A stretch of 64,000 nucleotides of DNA, taken from an uncultured Lachnospiraceae bacterium (GTDB lineage Bacteria; Bacillota; Clostridia; Lachnospirales; Lachnospiraceae). Below the pieces are notes generated by a model, which was not told where the DNA came from, made no database searches, and saw only the letters and a list, made by a program, of their open reading frames with translations. Position numbers and translations under genes: made by a program. The DNA lies in the NCBI GenBank assembly GCA_947626915.1, contig CANQUA010000001.1, positions 62,001 through 126,000 of the forward strand. The letters run 5' to 3'. Shown here one piece after another: positions 23,054-31,706 of the stretch. Positions within the stretch are counted from its first letter, which is position 1; every line of letters starts with the position of its first letter.

Positions 23054-24655
23054 ATGAAAAAATCAATCAAACAGTTGAGCTCCATTGCCCTTGCGGCGGC
23101 GATGGTAGGCAGCCTGGCAGCATGCGGCGGCGGCGGTGATACCACGACGACGACGGCAGCGGCCGGTACGACGGCAGCGGCGACGACTGCGGCAGCAGCA
23201 GCCGATACGACTGCGGCGGCGACGACTGCGGCAGCAGCAGCCGATACGACTGCGGCGGCAGCTGATACGACTGCGGCGGCCGAGACCACGGAAGCGGCTC
23301 CTCAGTATGACTTCGGGGGGGCGACCGTACGTATCAGCGGCGGTTACTTCGGAGATCTGAACGAGGATAACAAGGACAACCCCAGCTACACCACGAAGTG
23401 GGATGTCGCGCATCAGGTAGAAGAGAAGTACAACATTAAATTCCAGTACACCAAGCTGGAAGGCGACGACGGCTACACCACCATGGATGCGATTCTGGCT
23501 GGCATCACCAACGGCGAAGCGTATGCCGACATCTTCTGCCAGGGCGATGATATCGTTGTTGGTCTGCGTGATTATCTTGCCGACATCACGGCGGATGTAG
23601 ATCAGCTGCAGATGGGCTCCATCTATACGGAAGCCGGCACCTGGGCTGGCCATACCTACGGCTGGACCTATGATAACATGGGCAGCGTTTACGTTATGGT
23701 TTACAGCCGTGACTACCTCAAATCCATCGGTATGGACACGACCCCGACCGACCTGTTCCAGCAGGGCAAGTGGAGCTATGACGATGCGATCGAGTATCTG
23801 ACCGAGCTGAAGAGCAAACTGCCGGACGGCACCTATCCGATCGGCGTACATACCAACCACTGGGTATCCATGGCTCCCGCAGCCAACGGCGTGGTTTCCG
23901 TTGATTCCGACGGCAACATCCATATGGCTGACGAGGCTTACTGCTCCTCTCTGGACTTCTACAAGCAGCTGCTTCAGTTAGGTCTTGCATATCCGATCAC
24001 GGATGTTGAGATCGTAGACGGCGGCGGCATCTCCACCAACCAGACATACAGCCTGAGCACCCTGAGCGCGGTCGGCAACCCCGGCACCCATGTGATCTCC
24101 ATGGCAGAGGCCTGGCAGATGGAAGGTCTGCAGAGCAGCCTTGGCGAGTGGGGCATCGTTCCGTGGCCGTGGGATCCCAAGTACGTAACCTGCGACGGCG
24201 ACTACACGACCCTGAGTGAGAACTACAAGACGGCGCAGTCCATCTGGACCGACGTTCTGGTTCCGAAGGCAGAGTACCGTGCGGCTGACGCGAAGAACAT
24301 TCCGGACATCGTTCTTCATCTGATCGCGAAAGATTTCGTCGACCTGTGCAGCCCGACCGGCGCAGAGGGAAGATATAAGATGTGGGAAGCTGAGAGCAAG
24401 GGCGAAGAGTATGTGAACCTGGGCTACACGCCGGGCGATCCGGGCTCCTTCAGCACCGAGCAGGATATCGAGATCTACGACTGGCTGCACTCCAGAGTCG
24501 TCTGCGACTGGGGCCACTCCATGAACTCCAACGGCTATGTTATGGTGAACAGGAACGCCGCGTACGTAATCGCGAACGGCGACGATTCCAGATCCAGCGG
24601 CGAGTCCTTCACCGCTTCCGGCGACCAGGCCATGAAGGATCAGGGATTCAAATAA
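23054..24655 (+). CDS. Carbohydrate ABC transporter substrate-binding lipoprotein
   Basis: A 533-residue extracellular solute-binding protein of the family-1 type. It has a lipoprotein signal with lipobox LAAC (C24), a Thr/Ala-rich tether (about 30-82), then a binding domain starting at TVRISGGYFG. It would capture oligosaccharides at the outer membrane-free surface for the permeases downstream. The gene is first in the cluster, directly behind a strong promoter, and is followed by a hairpin that probably limits read-through so that more binding protein than permease is made. The exact ligand is not readable; host-glycan oligosaccharides are inferred from neighbours. Confidence 0.87.
   Translation: MKKSIKQLSSIALAAAMVGSLAACGGGGDTTTTTAAAGTTAAATTAAAAADTTAAATTAAAAADTTAAAADTTAAAETTEAAPQYDFGGATVRISGGYFGDLNEDNKDNPSYTTKWDVAHQVEEKYNIKFQYTKLEGDDGYTTMDAILAGITNGEAYADIFCQGDDIVVGLRDYLADITADVDQLQMGSIYTEAGTWAGHTYGWTYDNMGSVYVMVYSRDYLKSIGMDTTPTDLFQQGKWSYDDAIEYLTELKSKLPDGTYPIGVHTNHWVSMAPAANGVVSVDSDGNIHMADEAYCSSLDFYKQLLQLGLAYPITDVEIVDGGGISTNQTYSLSTLSAVGNPGTHVISMAEAWQMEGLQSSLGEWGIVPWPWDPKYVTCDGDYTTLSENYKTAQSIWTDVLVPKAEYRAADAKNIPDIVLHLIAKDFVDLCSPTGAEGRYKMWEAESKGEEYVNLGYTPGDPGSFSTEQDIEIYDWLHSRVVCDWGHSMNSNGYVMVNRNAAYVIANGDDSRSSGESFTASGDQAMKDQGFK
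23178..23255 (+). repeat. Two 39-bp tandem repeats in the binding-protein tether
   Basis: A 39-bp unit (13 codons, Ala/Thr with one Asp) occurs twice in tandem, followed by a partial copy. It lengthens the flexible tether between lipid anchor and binding domain. Confidence 0.8.
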
Positions 24656-24700
24656 ATCCTTAGAGTGACACGCAATACTGCATCTTTAATCTTAATCTCA

Positions 24701-24746
24701 ATATGTGGCTGCGGATTCTACGGCGAGTAGGGCCGTAGCCACATAT
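24701..24746 (+). terminator. Intercistronic hairpin, likely attenuator or mRNA stabiliser
   Basis: A 14-bp stem with one G-U pair (24701-24714 against 24733-24746) and an 18-nt loop lies between the binding-protein gene and the next cistron. It lacks a T run, so it is more likely a partial terminator or 3'-end protecting structure, as seen after malE-like genes, than a full stop. Confidence 0.6.
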
Positions 24747-24770
24747 ATTTAAAAAGAAAGGGTTAATGGC

Positions 24771-27716
24771 GTGAAAAAGAAAAAACAGCGTGCTCGCATT
24801 CGAAACATCTGTATCCTGGTCGCTCTGATCGTCGTGGCGGTCGTGGCGTTCAACCTGGCCTCCAGCGACGAATACGCACAGACCCGTGAGGATGTGCTGG
24901 CGAAAAACCTGAGTTATGAAGATTCATCCGAGGTCACCTACGAGGATTATATCGCGCTTCATCCGGGCGCGTATCCGTCCGCATCGGCGGGGACGGTCAC
25001 ACTGAAAGCCTCCGATTACGCGGAGACCGATATGGCCGGACTGACGCAGGACGGCGATGTCGTGTGGACCCAGGAGAATGGCTCCATTACTTATAAGTTT
25101 GACGTGGCAGAGGCCGGATTCTATCATATCCGGCTCACCTATTATCCGGACACTTCCGGGACACAGACCATACTGAGAGATGTGTATCTGAATGGCGAGA
25201 TACCGTTCGATGACTGTGAAGATCTGATCATCGCCCGTCTGTGGGTCGATGACAACAAAAACTGGCTGATGAATACCTCCGGCAACCAGGCGGCTCCCAC
25301 CCAGGTGCAGAGCGCGGGACCGGGCACAGCCTATATCGAGTCGGACGAGTGCGATACTCTGGGCAGCTATATGTTCTATCTGAACCAGGGCAGCAACACT
25401 CTGACCCTTGCCTCCAAGCAGGCGGTCCTTGGGCTTAGCGAGATCGATCTGGAGCCGGCGGCAGCGCTTCCGAGCTACAGCGAATACTACGCATCCGCCA
25501 AGGAAAAAGCGCCGCAGCTTTCCAGCGGCGATCTGACAGACGGCGCCATCGTCGTCCAGGCAGAGGACGCTTCCCTGAAATCCAGCTCCTCTCTCTCCGC
25601 AAACAACGACCGTACTTCCGTAGCGACTCAGCCTTATCATCCCTCTTATATCGTTTACAATACGATCGGCGGCGACAGCTGGGCTACGGCCGGGCAGAGG
25701 ATCAGCTGGACCGTGAACGCGCCCAAAGCCGGACTTTACAAGATCGGCGTGCGTTTCAAACAGTATCTGAACCGTGGTTTCTATTCCGCGAGATATCTGA
25801 CCGTCAACGGCCAGCTTCCGTTTAAAGAGGCTGCGCAGATCGACTTCTATTATGGTCCCGACTGGCAGATCGGTTATCTGGGCGGAGACGACGGCGACTA
25901 TTATTTCTACCTGGATCAGGGCGACAATACCATTTCCCTGACGGCGACGCTGGGCGATCTGGCGGACGCGGTGGATATGGCCAGCGTGAGCGTGGATAAT
26001 CTGAACGTACTTTACCGTGAACTGACAGCCGTAACCGGCACGGATCCGGACGAGTACCGTGATTATCAGATCCTGACCTATGTTCCCAATATTGCGGAAG
26101 TTCTGGAGAAAGAGTACACCCGTCTGAACGCGGTCGTAGAGGCGTTCGGCGAGACCATGGACTCCGCCAACAAGACCTCCCCCGTTGTGGACATGATGAA
26201 CGCGATGGTCAAGCTGATCAAAAAGCCTGACGACGTGGCCAAGTATCTGGGCGACTTCAACGACGCGCTTTCCGCACTGGCCGAGTGGCTGACCAGCGTG
26301 AACAACGTTCCGCTGGAACTGGATTACCTGCTGGTGACCGGCGACGGCTACAAGCTGCCGAAGGCAGAAGGCGGTTTCTTCGCGGGAATCGCGCATAACT
26401 GGAACGCGTTTATCGGATCGTTTACCAACGATTTCCAGGTACATTCCGAAGGCGAGTCGAAGGACAAGAAGACCTTGACCGTATGGGTGGCCGTAGACGC
26501 GAGAGCGCAGTACGATATCATCCAGAAGATGGTCACCGCCAGCTTTGCCGATTCTCCTTACAATGTGAATATCAACATGGTCGGCGGCGACACGGTTCTG
26601 CCCGCTACGGTAGCAGGCTCCGGCCCCGACGTGGTGCTCCAGTCCAGCTACAGCACGCCGGTCAACTTCGCGTACCGCAACGCGGCCCTGGACCTGACTC
26701 AGTTTGCTGATTTCGAAGAAGTTTTCAAACGGTTCCCGGCCGATACCAGGGCGTTTCTGCAGTATGAGGGCGGCGTATACGGACTGCCGGATCAGCTCAC
26801 GTTCCCGGTGACGATCTACCGCAAGGACATCTTTGAGGACAAGGGTCTGGAAGTGCCGGAAACCTGGGAGGATCTGATTTCGATCATCCCGTATCTGGAG
26901 GCCGACAATATGACCGTGTACCTGGGCAGCAACGAGTACACGACGCTGGGCGGCGGCACCAGCTCCACGACGGTGCCTGTGAACAGCATCTTCCTTTCCA
27001 TGCTGTACCAGAACGGCTATGAGCTCTACAACGACGATTTTACCGCCACGAACATGGATCAGGTCGATCTGATGGAAGTCTTCAAGTACTGGACGGAATA
27101 TTATACGAAGCAGGGCCTGAATTACTCGGTCAACTTCGTGACCCGTTTCCGTACCGGCGAGATTCCGCTGGCGGTCGTAGATTACAACTCCTATGTCAAC
27201 CAGCTGAACGTATCCGCTCCGGAGATCTCCGGCAAGTGGTCCATCGCCAGAATGCCCGGCACTCTGAAAGCGGACGGCACCGTGGATCATACGGCGGCCT
27301 GCATGATCAGCACCAGCTTCATCGTTTCCACGACGGTTGCGAAAGACGGTATGACCAATGAGGCGTGGGATTTCCTGAAATGGTGGACCAGTGCAGAGAC
27401 TCAGGCGAATTACGCGACGGAGCTGAAGGCGGAGAACGGCGAAGCTTCCGAGTTCCCGGTGGCGAACATGGACGCGATCGCCAACGGCGGCCTGAACCAG
27501 GAGTTTAAGCAGGTAGTGCTTTCGCTGCTCGGCGACCTTCGTGCGGAGCCGCAGGTTCCCGGCGGTTATATCACCGGCCGTGTGCTGCGCAATGCGTTCA
27601 CGACTGTGGTAACTGATAACGTGGATCCGGTGGATACGCTGTATATTCAGCTGGATGAGATCAATGCAGAGATCACCAGCAAGCGCACCGAGTTCGGCCT
27701 GAACACGAGAGAGTAG
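24771..27716 (+). CDS. Membrane-anchored solute-binding protein with two carbohydrate-binding modules
   Basis: A 981-residue composite protein. A Lys/Arg-rich start and one membrane segment (about 13-30) anchor it outside the cell. Two beta-sandwich modules of CBM6/CBM35 type follow (about 55-230 and 258-420; GIVVQAED-like and AGLYKIGVRF-like motifs), then a helical spacer (430-510), then a complete family-1 solute-binding domain (about 555-980, beginning TLTVWVAVDARAQYD). The start is GTG 24771 after AAAGGG; an ATG five bases earlier stops at once. This fusion of lectin-like modules with a binding domain is far longer than a normal binding protein (about 450-550). It lies 10 bp before the permease gene. 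Confidence 0.8.
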   Translation: MKKKKQRARIRNICILVALIVVAVVAFNLASSDEYAQTREDVLAKNLSYEDSSEVTYEDYIALHPGAYPSASAGTVTLKASDYAETDMAGLTQDGDVVWTQENGSITYKFDVAEAGFYHIRLTYYPDTSGTQTILRDVYLNGEIPFDDCEDLIIARLWVDDNKNWLMNTSGNQAAPTQVQSAGPGTAYIESDECDTLGSYMFYLNQGSNTLTLASKQAVLGLSEIDLEPAAALPSYSEYYASAKEKAPQLSSGDLTDGAIVVQAEDASLKSSSSLSANNDRTSVATQPYHPSYIVYNTIGGDSWATAGQRISWTVNAPKAGLYKIGVRFKQYLNRGFYSARYLTVNGQLPFKEAAQIDFYYGPDWQIGYLGGDDGDYYFYLDQGDNTISLTATLGDLADAVDMASVSVDNLNVLYRELTAVTGTDPDEYRDYQILTYVPNIAEVLEKEYTRLNAVVEAFGETMDSANKTSPVVDMMNAMVKLIKKPDDVAKYLGDFNDALSALAEWLTSVNNVPLELDYLLVTGDGYKLPKAEGGFFAGIAHNWNAFIGSFTNDFQVHSEGESKDKKTLTVWVAVDARAQYDIIQKMVTASFADSPYNVNINMVGGDTVLPATVAGSGPDVVLQSSYSTPVNFAYRNAALDLTQFADFEEVFKRFPADTRAFLQYEGGVYGLPDQLTFPVTIYRKDIFEDKGLEVPETWEDLISIIPYLEADNMTVYLGSNEYTTLGGGTSSTTVPVNSIFLSMLYQNGYELYNDDFTATNMDQVDLMEVFKYWTEYYTKQGLNYSVNFVTRFRTGEIPLAVVDYNSYVNQLNVSAPEISGKWSIARMPGTLKADGTVDHTAACMISTSFIVSTTVAKDGMTNEAWDFLKWWTSAETQANYATELKAENGEASEFPVANMDAIANGGLNQEFKQVVLSLLGDLRAEPQVPGGYITGRVLRNAFTTVVTDNVDPVDTLYIQLDEINAEITSKRTEFGLNTRE

Positions 27717-27726
27717 GAGGGATCCC

Positions 27727-28656
27727 ATGGCGTCTAATAAAATGTCTTTGAATCGAAGGGTGCATTTGACCCTCAGGGATATGAAGCGCAGCATTCCCCT
27801 GTATCTCATGATCGCTCCCTTTATGATCTTGTTTTTTGTGTTCGTTGTGTACCCGGTCCTGACGGCGATCTGGTACAGCTTTACGGATTTCAACGTATTG
27901 GAGAAAGCGAACTTCGTGGGACTGACGAACTATAAGAAGCTGTTTTTGGATGACAGCATCTTCATTACCGCCATCAAGAATACGCTGATCATCGCGGTTA
28001 TCGTAGGACCCGGCGGCTACATCATGTCATTTTTGCTGGCCTGGATGATCAACGAGCTGCCCCACAAGCTGGGCGTTGTGCTGACCGTGATCTTCTACGC
28101 GCCGAGTATGGCAGGCAGCGCGGTTCTGTCCGTGTTCCAGCAGATCTTCTCCAACGACAGCAACGGTTATCTGAACGCTTTCCTGCAGAACCTGGGGATC
28201 ATCAGCGAGCCGATCCTCTGGCTCTCGGATTCGGATTACGTAATGATCGTAGTCGTGCTGGCATCCCTGTGGACCAGCATGGGCGTAGGCTTCCTTTCGT
28301 TCGTCGCCGGTATTAAAGGCGTGGACGACGCGCAGTACGAGGCGGGCGCCATCGACGGCATCAAGAACCGCTGGCAGGAGCTGTGGTACATCACGCTTCC
28401 CAACATGAAGCCGCAGCTGATGTTCGGCGCGGTCATGGCGATCACCAGCTCCCTCTCCGTCGGCAGCGTCGGCGACGGCCTGGTCGGTTTCCCGAGCCCG
28501 AACTATGCGACCCATACGATCTACAACCACCTGATGGACTACGGTTCCATCCGCATGGAGATGGGATACGCGTCAGCGATCGCTTTCCTGCTTTTCCTGT
28601 TGATGATTGCCGCGAACATGCTGATCCAGAAGCTGCTTCGCAAGGTTGGCACGTGA
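27727..28656 (+). CDS. Sugar ABC permease, MalF/UgpA-like (pair 1)
   Basis: A 309-residue inner-membrane permease with six predicted membrane segments and the EAA loop that docks the ATPase (E205, YEAGAIDGIKNRWQELW). It pairs with the MalG-like protein encoded next. Membership in the carbohydrate CUT1 family is supported by the paired gene order and by upstream binding proteins. No ATPase gene is in the window, so a shared MsmK/UgpC-type ATPase encoded elsewhere is expected. Confidence 0.9.
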   Translation: MASNKMSLNRRVHLTLRDMKRSIPLYLMIAPFMILFFVFVVYPVLTAIWYSFTDFNVLEKANFVGLTNYKKLFLDDSIFITAIKNTLIIAVIVGPGGYIMSFLLAWMINELPHKLGVVLTVIFYAPSMAGSAVLSVFQQIFSNDSNGYLNAFLQNLGIISEPILWLSDSDYVMIVVVLASLWTSMGVGFLSFVAGIKGVDDAQYEAGAIDGIKNRWQELWYITLPNMKPQLMFGAVMAITSSLSVGSVGDGLVGFPSPNYATHTIYNHLMDYGSIRMEMGYASAIAFLLFLLMIAANMLIQKLLRKVGT

Positions 28657-28677
28657 TGGGTGAAAGGAGAAGTGACT

Positions 28678-29607
28678 ATGGATATCATTACTAAAATCAG
28701 AACGAATTACCAGAAAAAGAAGAAATCCAAGCTCGATTTCGCCCCTTCGGTCAAGAAGTCGGAGCGGAGCTTCTGGGGGAACGTGCTCCTCGGGCTGTTC
28801 CTGCTGGCAATGGGCTTTGCGTTCTTCTTCCCGGTAATTTTTATGCTGAGCCAGTCCTTAAAGCCGATGAACGAGATGTTCATCTTCCCGCCCAGGATTT
28901 TGGTGAGGAACCCGACGTTCAACAACTACCGCGACTTCGTGAACGTCCTGGCCAACACGGTGGTTCCCGTGACCCGGTCGCTGTATAACTCCCTGTTCGT
29001 CGTGGTGGTAGGTTCGATCGGCCATATCGTGATCGCGTCTTTGTGCGCGTTCCCGCTGGCAAAATTCAAGTTCCCCGGCTCCGCGTTCTTCAATCAGCTG
29101 ATCGTATATTCGCTGATGTTCAACGGCGCGGTAACGATGATCCCGAACTTCCTGACCATCGCGCATCTGGGCTTTCTGGATACGCAGTGGGCGATCATCA
29201 TCCCGGGCTTCGCTTCCACGCTGGGTCTGTACCTGATGAAGAACTTCATGGAGCAGATTCCGGACAGCCTGACGGAGGCGGCTCAGATCGACGGCGCGGG
29301 GTATCTCCGCATCCATTTTACGATCGTTATGCCGGTGGTAAAACCGGCGCTGGTAACGGCATTTATCATGGTGTTCCAGAGCTTCTGGACCAATACGGGC
29401 GCCAGCTTCATCTATGCGGAGGCTGAGAAAGGCTTCGCTTACGTGGTAGGCCAGCTGGCCAGCGGCAACGTCGCCGGCGTAGGCGCTTCCTATAAAGGTA
29501 TTTCGTCCGCATCTTCGGTGATCATGTTTGCCGTACCGCTTATCGTGTTCCTGATTATGCAGAACAACGTGGTATCTACGATGGCAACATCCGGCATGAA
29601 AGAATAA
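28678..29607 (+). CDS. Sugar ABC permease, MalG/UgpE-like (pair 1)
   Basis: A 309-residue permease with six membrane segments and the EAA motif TEAAQIDGAGYLRIHF (E200). I choose ATG 28678, seven bases after AAAGGAGA; a GTG at 28660 would leave the ribosome site inside the gene. It is 21 bp after its MalF-like partner and 10 bp before the YIP1-domain gene, in one operon. Confidence 0.9.
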   Translation: MDIITKIRTNYQKKKKSKLDFAPSVKKSERSFWGNVLLGLFLLAMGFAFFFPVIFMLSQSLKPMNEMFIFPPRILVRNPTFNNYRDFVNVLANTVVPVTRSLYNSLFVVVVGSIGHIVIASLCAFPLAKFKFPGSAFFNQLIVYSLMFNGAVTMIPNFLTIAHLGFLDTQWAIIIPGFASTLGLYLMKNFMEQIPDSLTEAAQIDGAGYLRIHFTIVMPVVKPALVTAFIMVFQSFWTNTGASFIYAEAEKGFAYVVGQLASGNVAGVGASYKGISSASSVIMFAVPLIVFLIMQNNVVSTMATSGMKE

Positions 29608-29617
29608 GAGGTGGCGT

Positions 29618-31690
29618 ATGCAGAGATCTGTTAAGATTAAGAGAAAGTGCGCGGCAGCGCTTGCTCTTGTATTAAGTGCCATCCTTGGATTTGGCACGGT
29701 GTCCTACGCGGCAGATACCTATTCCTATGACATCTGGGGCAATATTGTCGAGGCTCCGGTGGCGTACGAACTGGAACAGACCATCTATGGCGCGGATCTG
29801 GGACTCAGTTCCATGGCTTCCGCATCTGCCGTATTCTATCGGAATGATAAGCTGTACCTGGCTCTGAACGGTTATATTGTCATTACCGATAAAAATTTTG
29901 AGAATGCAAGCTATATTACGGAGTACACAAGAGAAGACGGTACGGTGAGTACCATCAAAGCCCCCACCGGCATTTTCGTCACAGAGGACGAGCACATCTA
30001 CATCTGCGAGAAGGACCAGGGGGAGATCATCGAGTTCGATGAAAAAGGCCAGTATGTACGCGCCATCGGCGACCCCCACTGCATCGGTCTGACGACGACC
30101 TATCGTCCGAAGCGCCTGGTGGTGGACAGCGTGGGACGTATCTACGTGCTGGTTGAGAACTGCTACGAGGGCTTCGCCGAGCTGGATCCGGAAGGCAACT
30201 TCAACCGCTATGTAGGCGCGACGGAAGTCACCTATTCGGCCATCGACCTGATATGGAGACAGCTGGCGACGGAAGAGCAGCTGGCCCGAAGCGAGCTGTG
30301 GCTGCCGACTTCCTACAGCGATCTGGCCATCGACCAGGACGGCTTCATTTTTGCCAGCGTGGCGGATTCCACGACGGAGAAGCCGATCAAGAAGCTGAAC
30401 TCCTCCGGTAAGGACGTTATGCCGGAGCACGATTTCGTCAATCCTCCCATCGGCGACTACGACGGCACGACCTCTCTGTCGAACCTGGTCAGCATCGCGG
30501 TGGCGGACGACGGACGGTTTGCGGTTCTGGATTCCAACTATTCCAGACTTTTCGTCTACAGCAGCGACGGCTATCTGCTCTATGAGCTGGGCGGCAGCGG
30601 CAACAAGCAGGGACTTTTAAGCTCTCCGTCCACGTTCTGCTTCATGGACGACAAGATCGTGGTCGTGGACATCGTGTTCCAGACCCTGGAGGTATTCGCC
30701 CCCACGACTTACGGCTCCCTGATCAATTCCGCGCTGGAAGCGCAGTCCAAATACGACTACGAGACGGCGGCCGGTTACTGGGAGCAGGTGCTGGACATCA
30801 ACAACAACTTCTACTACGCGAACCTGGGCCTGGGCAAGTACCAGATGCGTACGGGAGAGTATGACAAGGCCCTCGACAACTTCTACAAGGGCGCGGACCG
30901 TTCGTACTATTCCAGCGCGTACCAGCAGGTGAGCGGCGCGTGGATGGACAGCCACTTCAGCCTGGTGGTCGGAGTGATCGCGGCGATCATTATCCTGCTC
31001 GTCGCATGGACCATCTACAAGAAACACCGTCCGGAGCCGAAAGACACGAAGCTGCGCCGGGCGTGGGAGAAATTCAAATTCACGGTATTCAAATGGCCGC
31101 TCTACGTGCTGTCGAGCCCGTTCAAGGCCTTTGACGACGTGAAGTATTACGACGACGGCTCCCTGGCATTTTCCATCGTCGTCATCATCCTGTACGGCTG
31201 GATCGCATTGATCAAGTACAGGTACACGGGCTTTTTGGTCAGCTTCGTGGATATCGAGCATGTCAACGTGCCGATGATCGTGGGCAGCGCGATCCTTCCC
31301 TATGTGGCCTTTATCGCAGGCAACTGGGCGGTGGGCGTGCTCATGTCCGGCAAAGGCAAAGCGGTGCATTTGACCAAGGTCGTCGGATACGCGCTGTACC
31401 CGTCGCTCTGGCTGAACCTGCTGGGCACGATTTTGTCCAATTTCGTCAGCCTGAACGAGGCCGCGCTCGTAAGCGCCCTGTTCGTATTCGCTTACGTGCT
31501 GTTCTTCTTCTATCTGTTTATTGGTACGCTGATGGTGAACCAGTACACATTCACGAAGAACGTGGGTACGCTTCTGTTATCCGTCGTGGCCCTGCTGATC
31601 ATCTGCTTCGTAGCAATGCTGTTTGCAACGCTTCTCGGACAGTTTGTCAACGACTGGGTACAGATTGTCAGAGAGTTCATGATGCTGTAG
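29618..31690 (+). CDS. NHL-propeller / TPR / YIP1-domain membrane protein
   Basis: A 690-residue protein with a signal peptide (cleavage near VSYA-AD, residue 31), an extracellular NHL-type beta-propeller (about 40-370; repeated TGIFVTEDEHIYIC, VSIAVADDGRFAVL patterns), a short TPR-like segment (about 372-440), a membrane helix (about 447-466), a basic linker and a C-terminal YIP1-like domain with about five membrane helices. YIP1-family proteins in bacteria have no established role. Position between two permease pairs suggests a transporter accessory, perhaps a receptor or assembly factor. I recall such genes beside DUF5696 and sugar permeases in Firmicutes, but could not verify that here. 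Confidence 0.75.
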   Translation: MQRSVKIKRKCAAALALVLSAILGFGTVSYAADTYSYDIWGNIVEAPVAYELEQTIYGADLGLSSMASASAVFYRNDKLYLALNGYIVITDKNFENASYITEYTREDGTVSTIKAPTGIFVTEDEHIYICEKDQGEIIEFDEKGQYVRAIGDPHCIGLTTTYRPKRLVVDSVGRIYVLVENCYEGFAELDPEGNFNRYVGATEVTYSAIDLIWRQLATEEQLARSELWLPTSYSDLAIDQDGFIFASVADSTTEKPIKKLNSSGKDVMPEHDFVNPPIGDYDGTTSLSNLVSIAVADDGRFAVLDSNYSRLFVYSSDGYLLYELGGSGNKQGLLSSPSTFCFMDDKIVVVDIVFQTLEVFAPTTYGSLINSALEAQSKYDYETAAGYWEQVLDINNNFYYANLGLGKYQMRTGEYDKALDNFYKGADRSYYSSAYQQVSGAWMDSHFSLVVGVIAAIIILLVAWTIYKKHRPEPKDTKLRRAWEKFKFTVFKWPLYVLSSPFKAFDDVKYYDDGSLAFSIVVIILYGWIALIKYRYTGFLVSFVDIEHVNVPMIVGSAILPYVAFIAGNWAVGVLMSGKGKAVHLTKVVGYALYPSLWLNLLGTILSNFVSLNEAALVSALFVFAYVLFFFYLFIGTLMVNQYTFTKNVGTLLLSVVALLIICFVAMLFATLLGQFVNDWVQIVREFMML

Positions 31691-31706
31691 AAAGGAGGCG
31701 CAGAGA

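Noticed and set aside
23130-23300. Possible CRISPR-like or satellite repeat in the binding-protein gene
   Set aside because: The repeats are in frame, lack unique spacers and encode the Thr/Ala tether of a lipoprotein.
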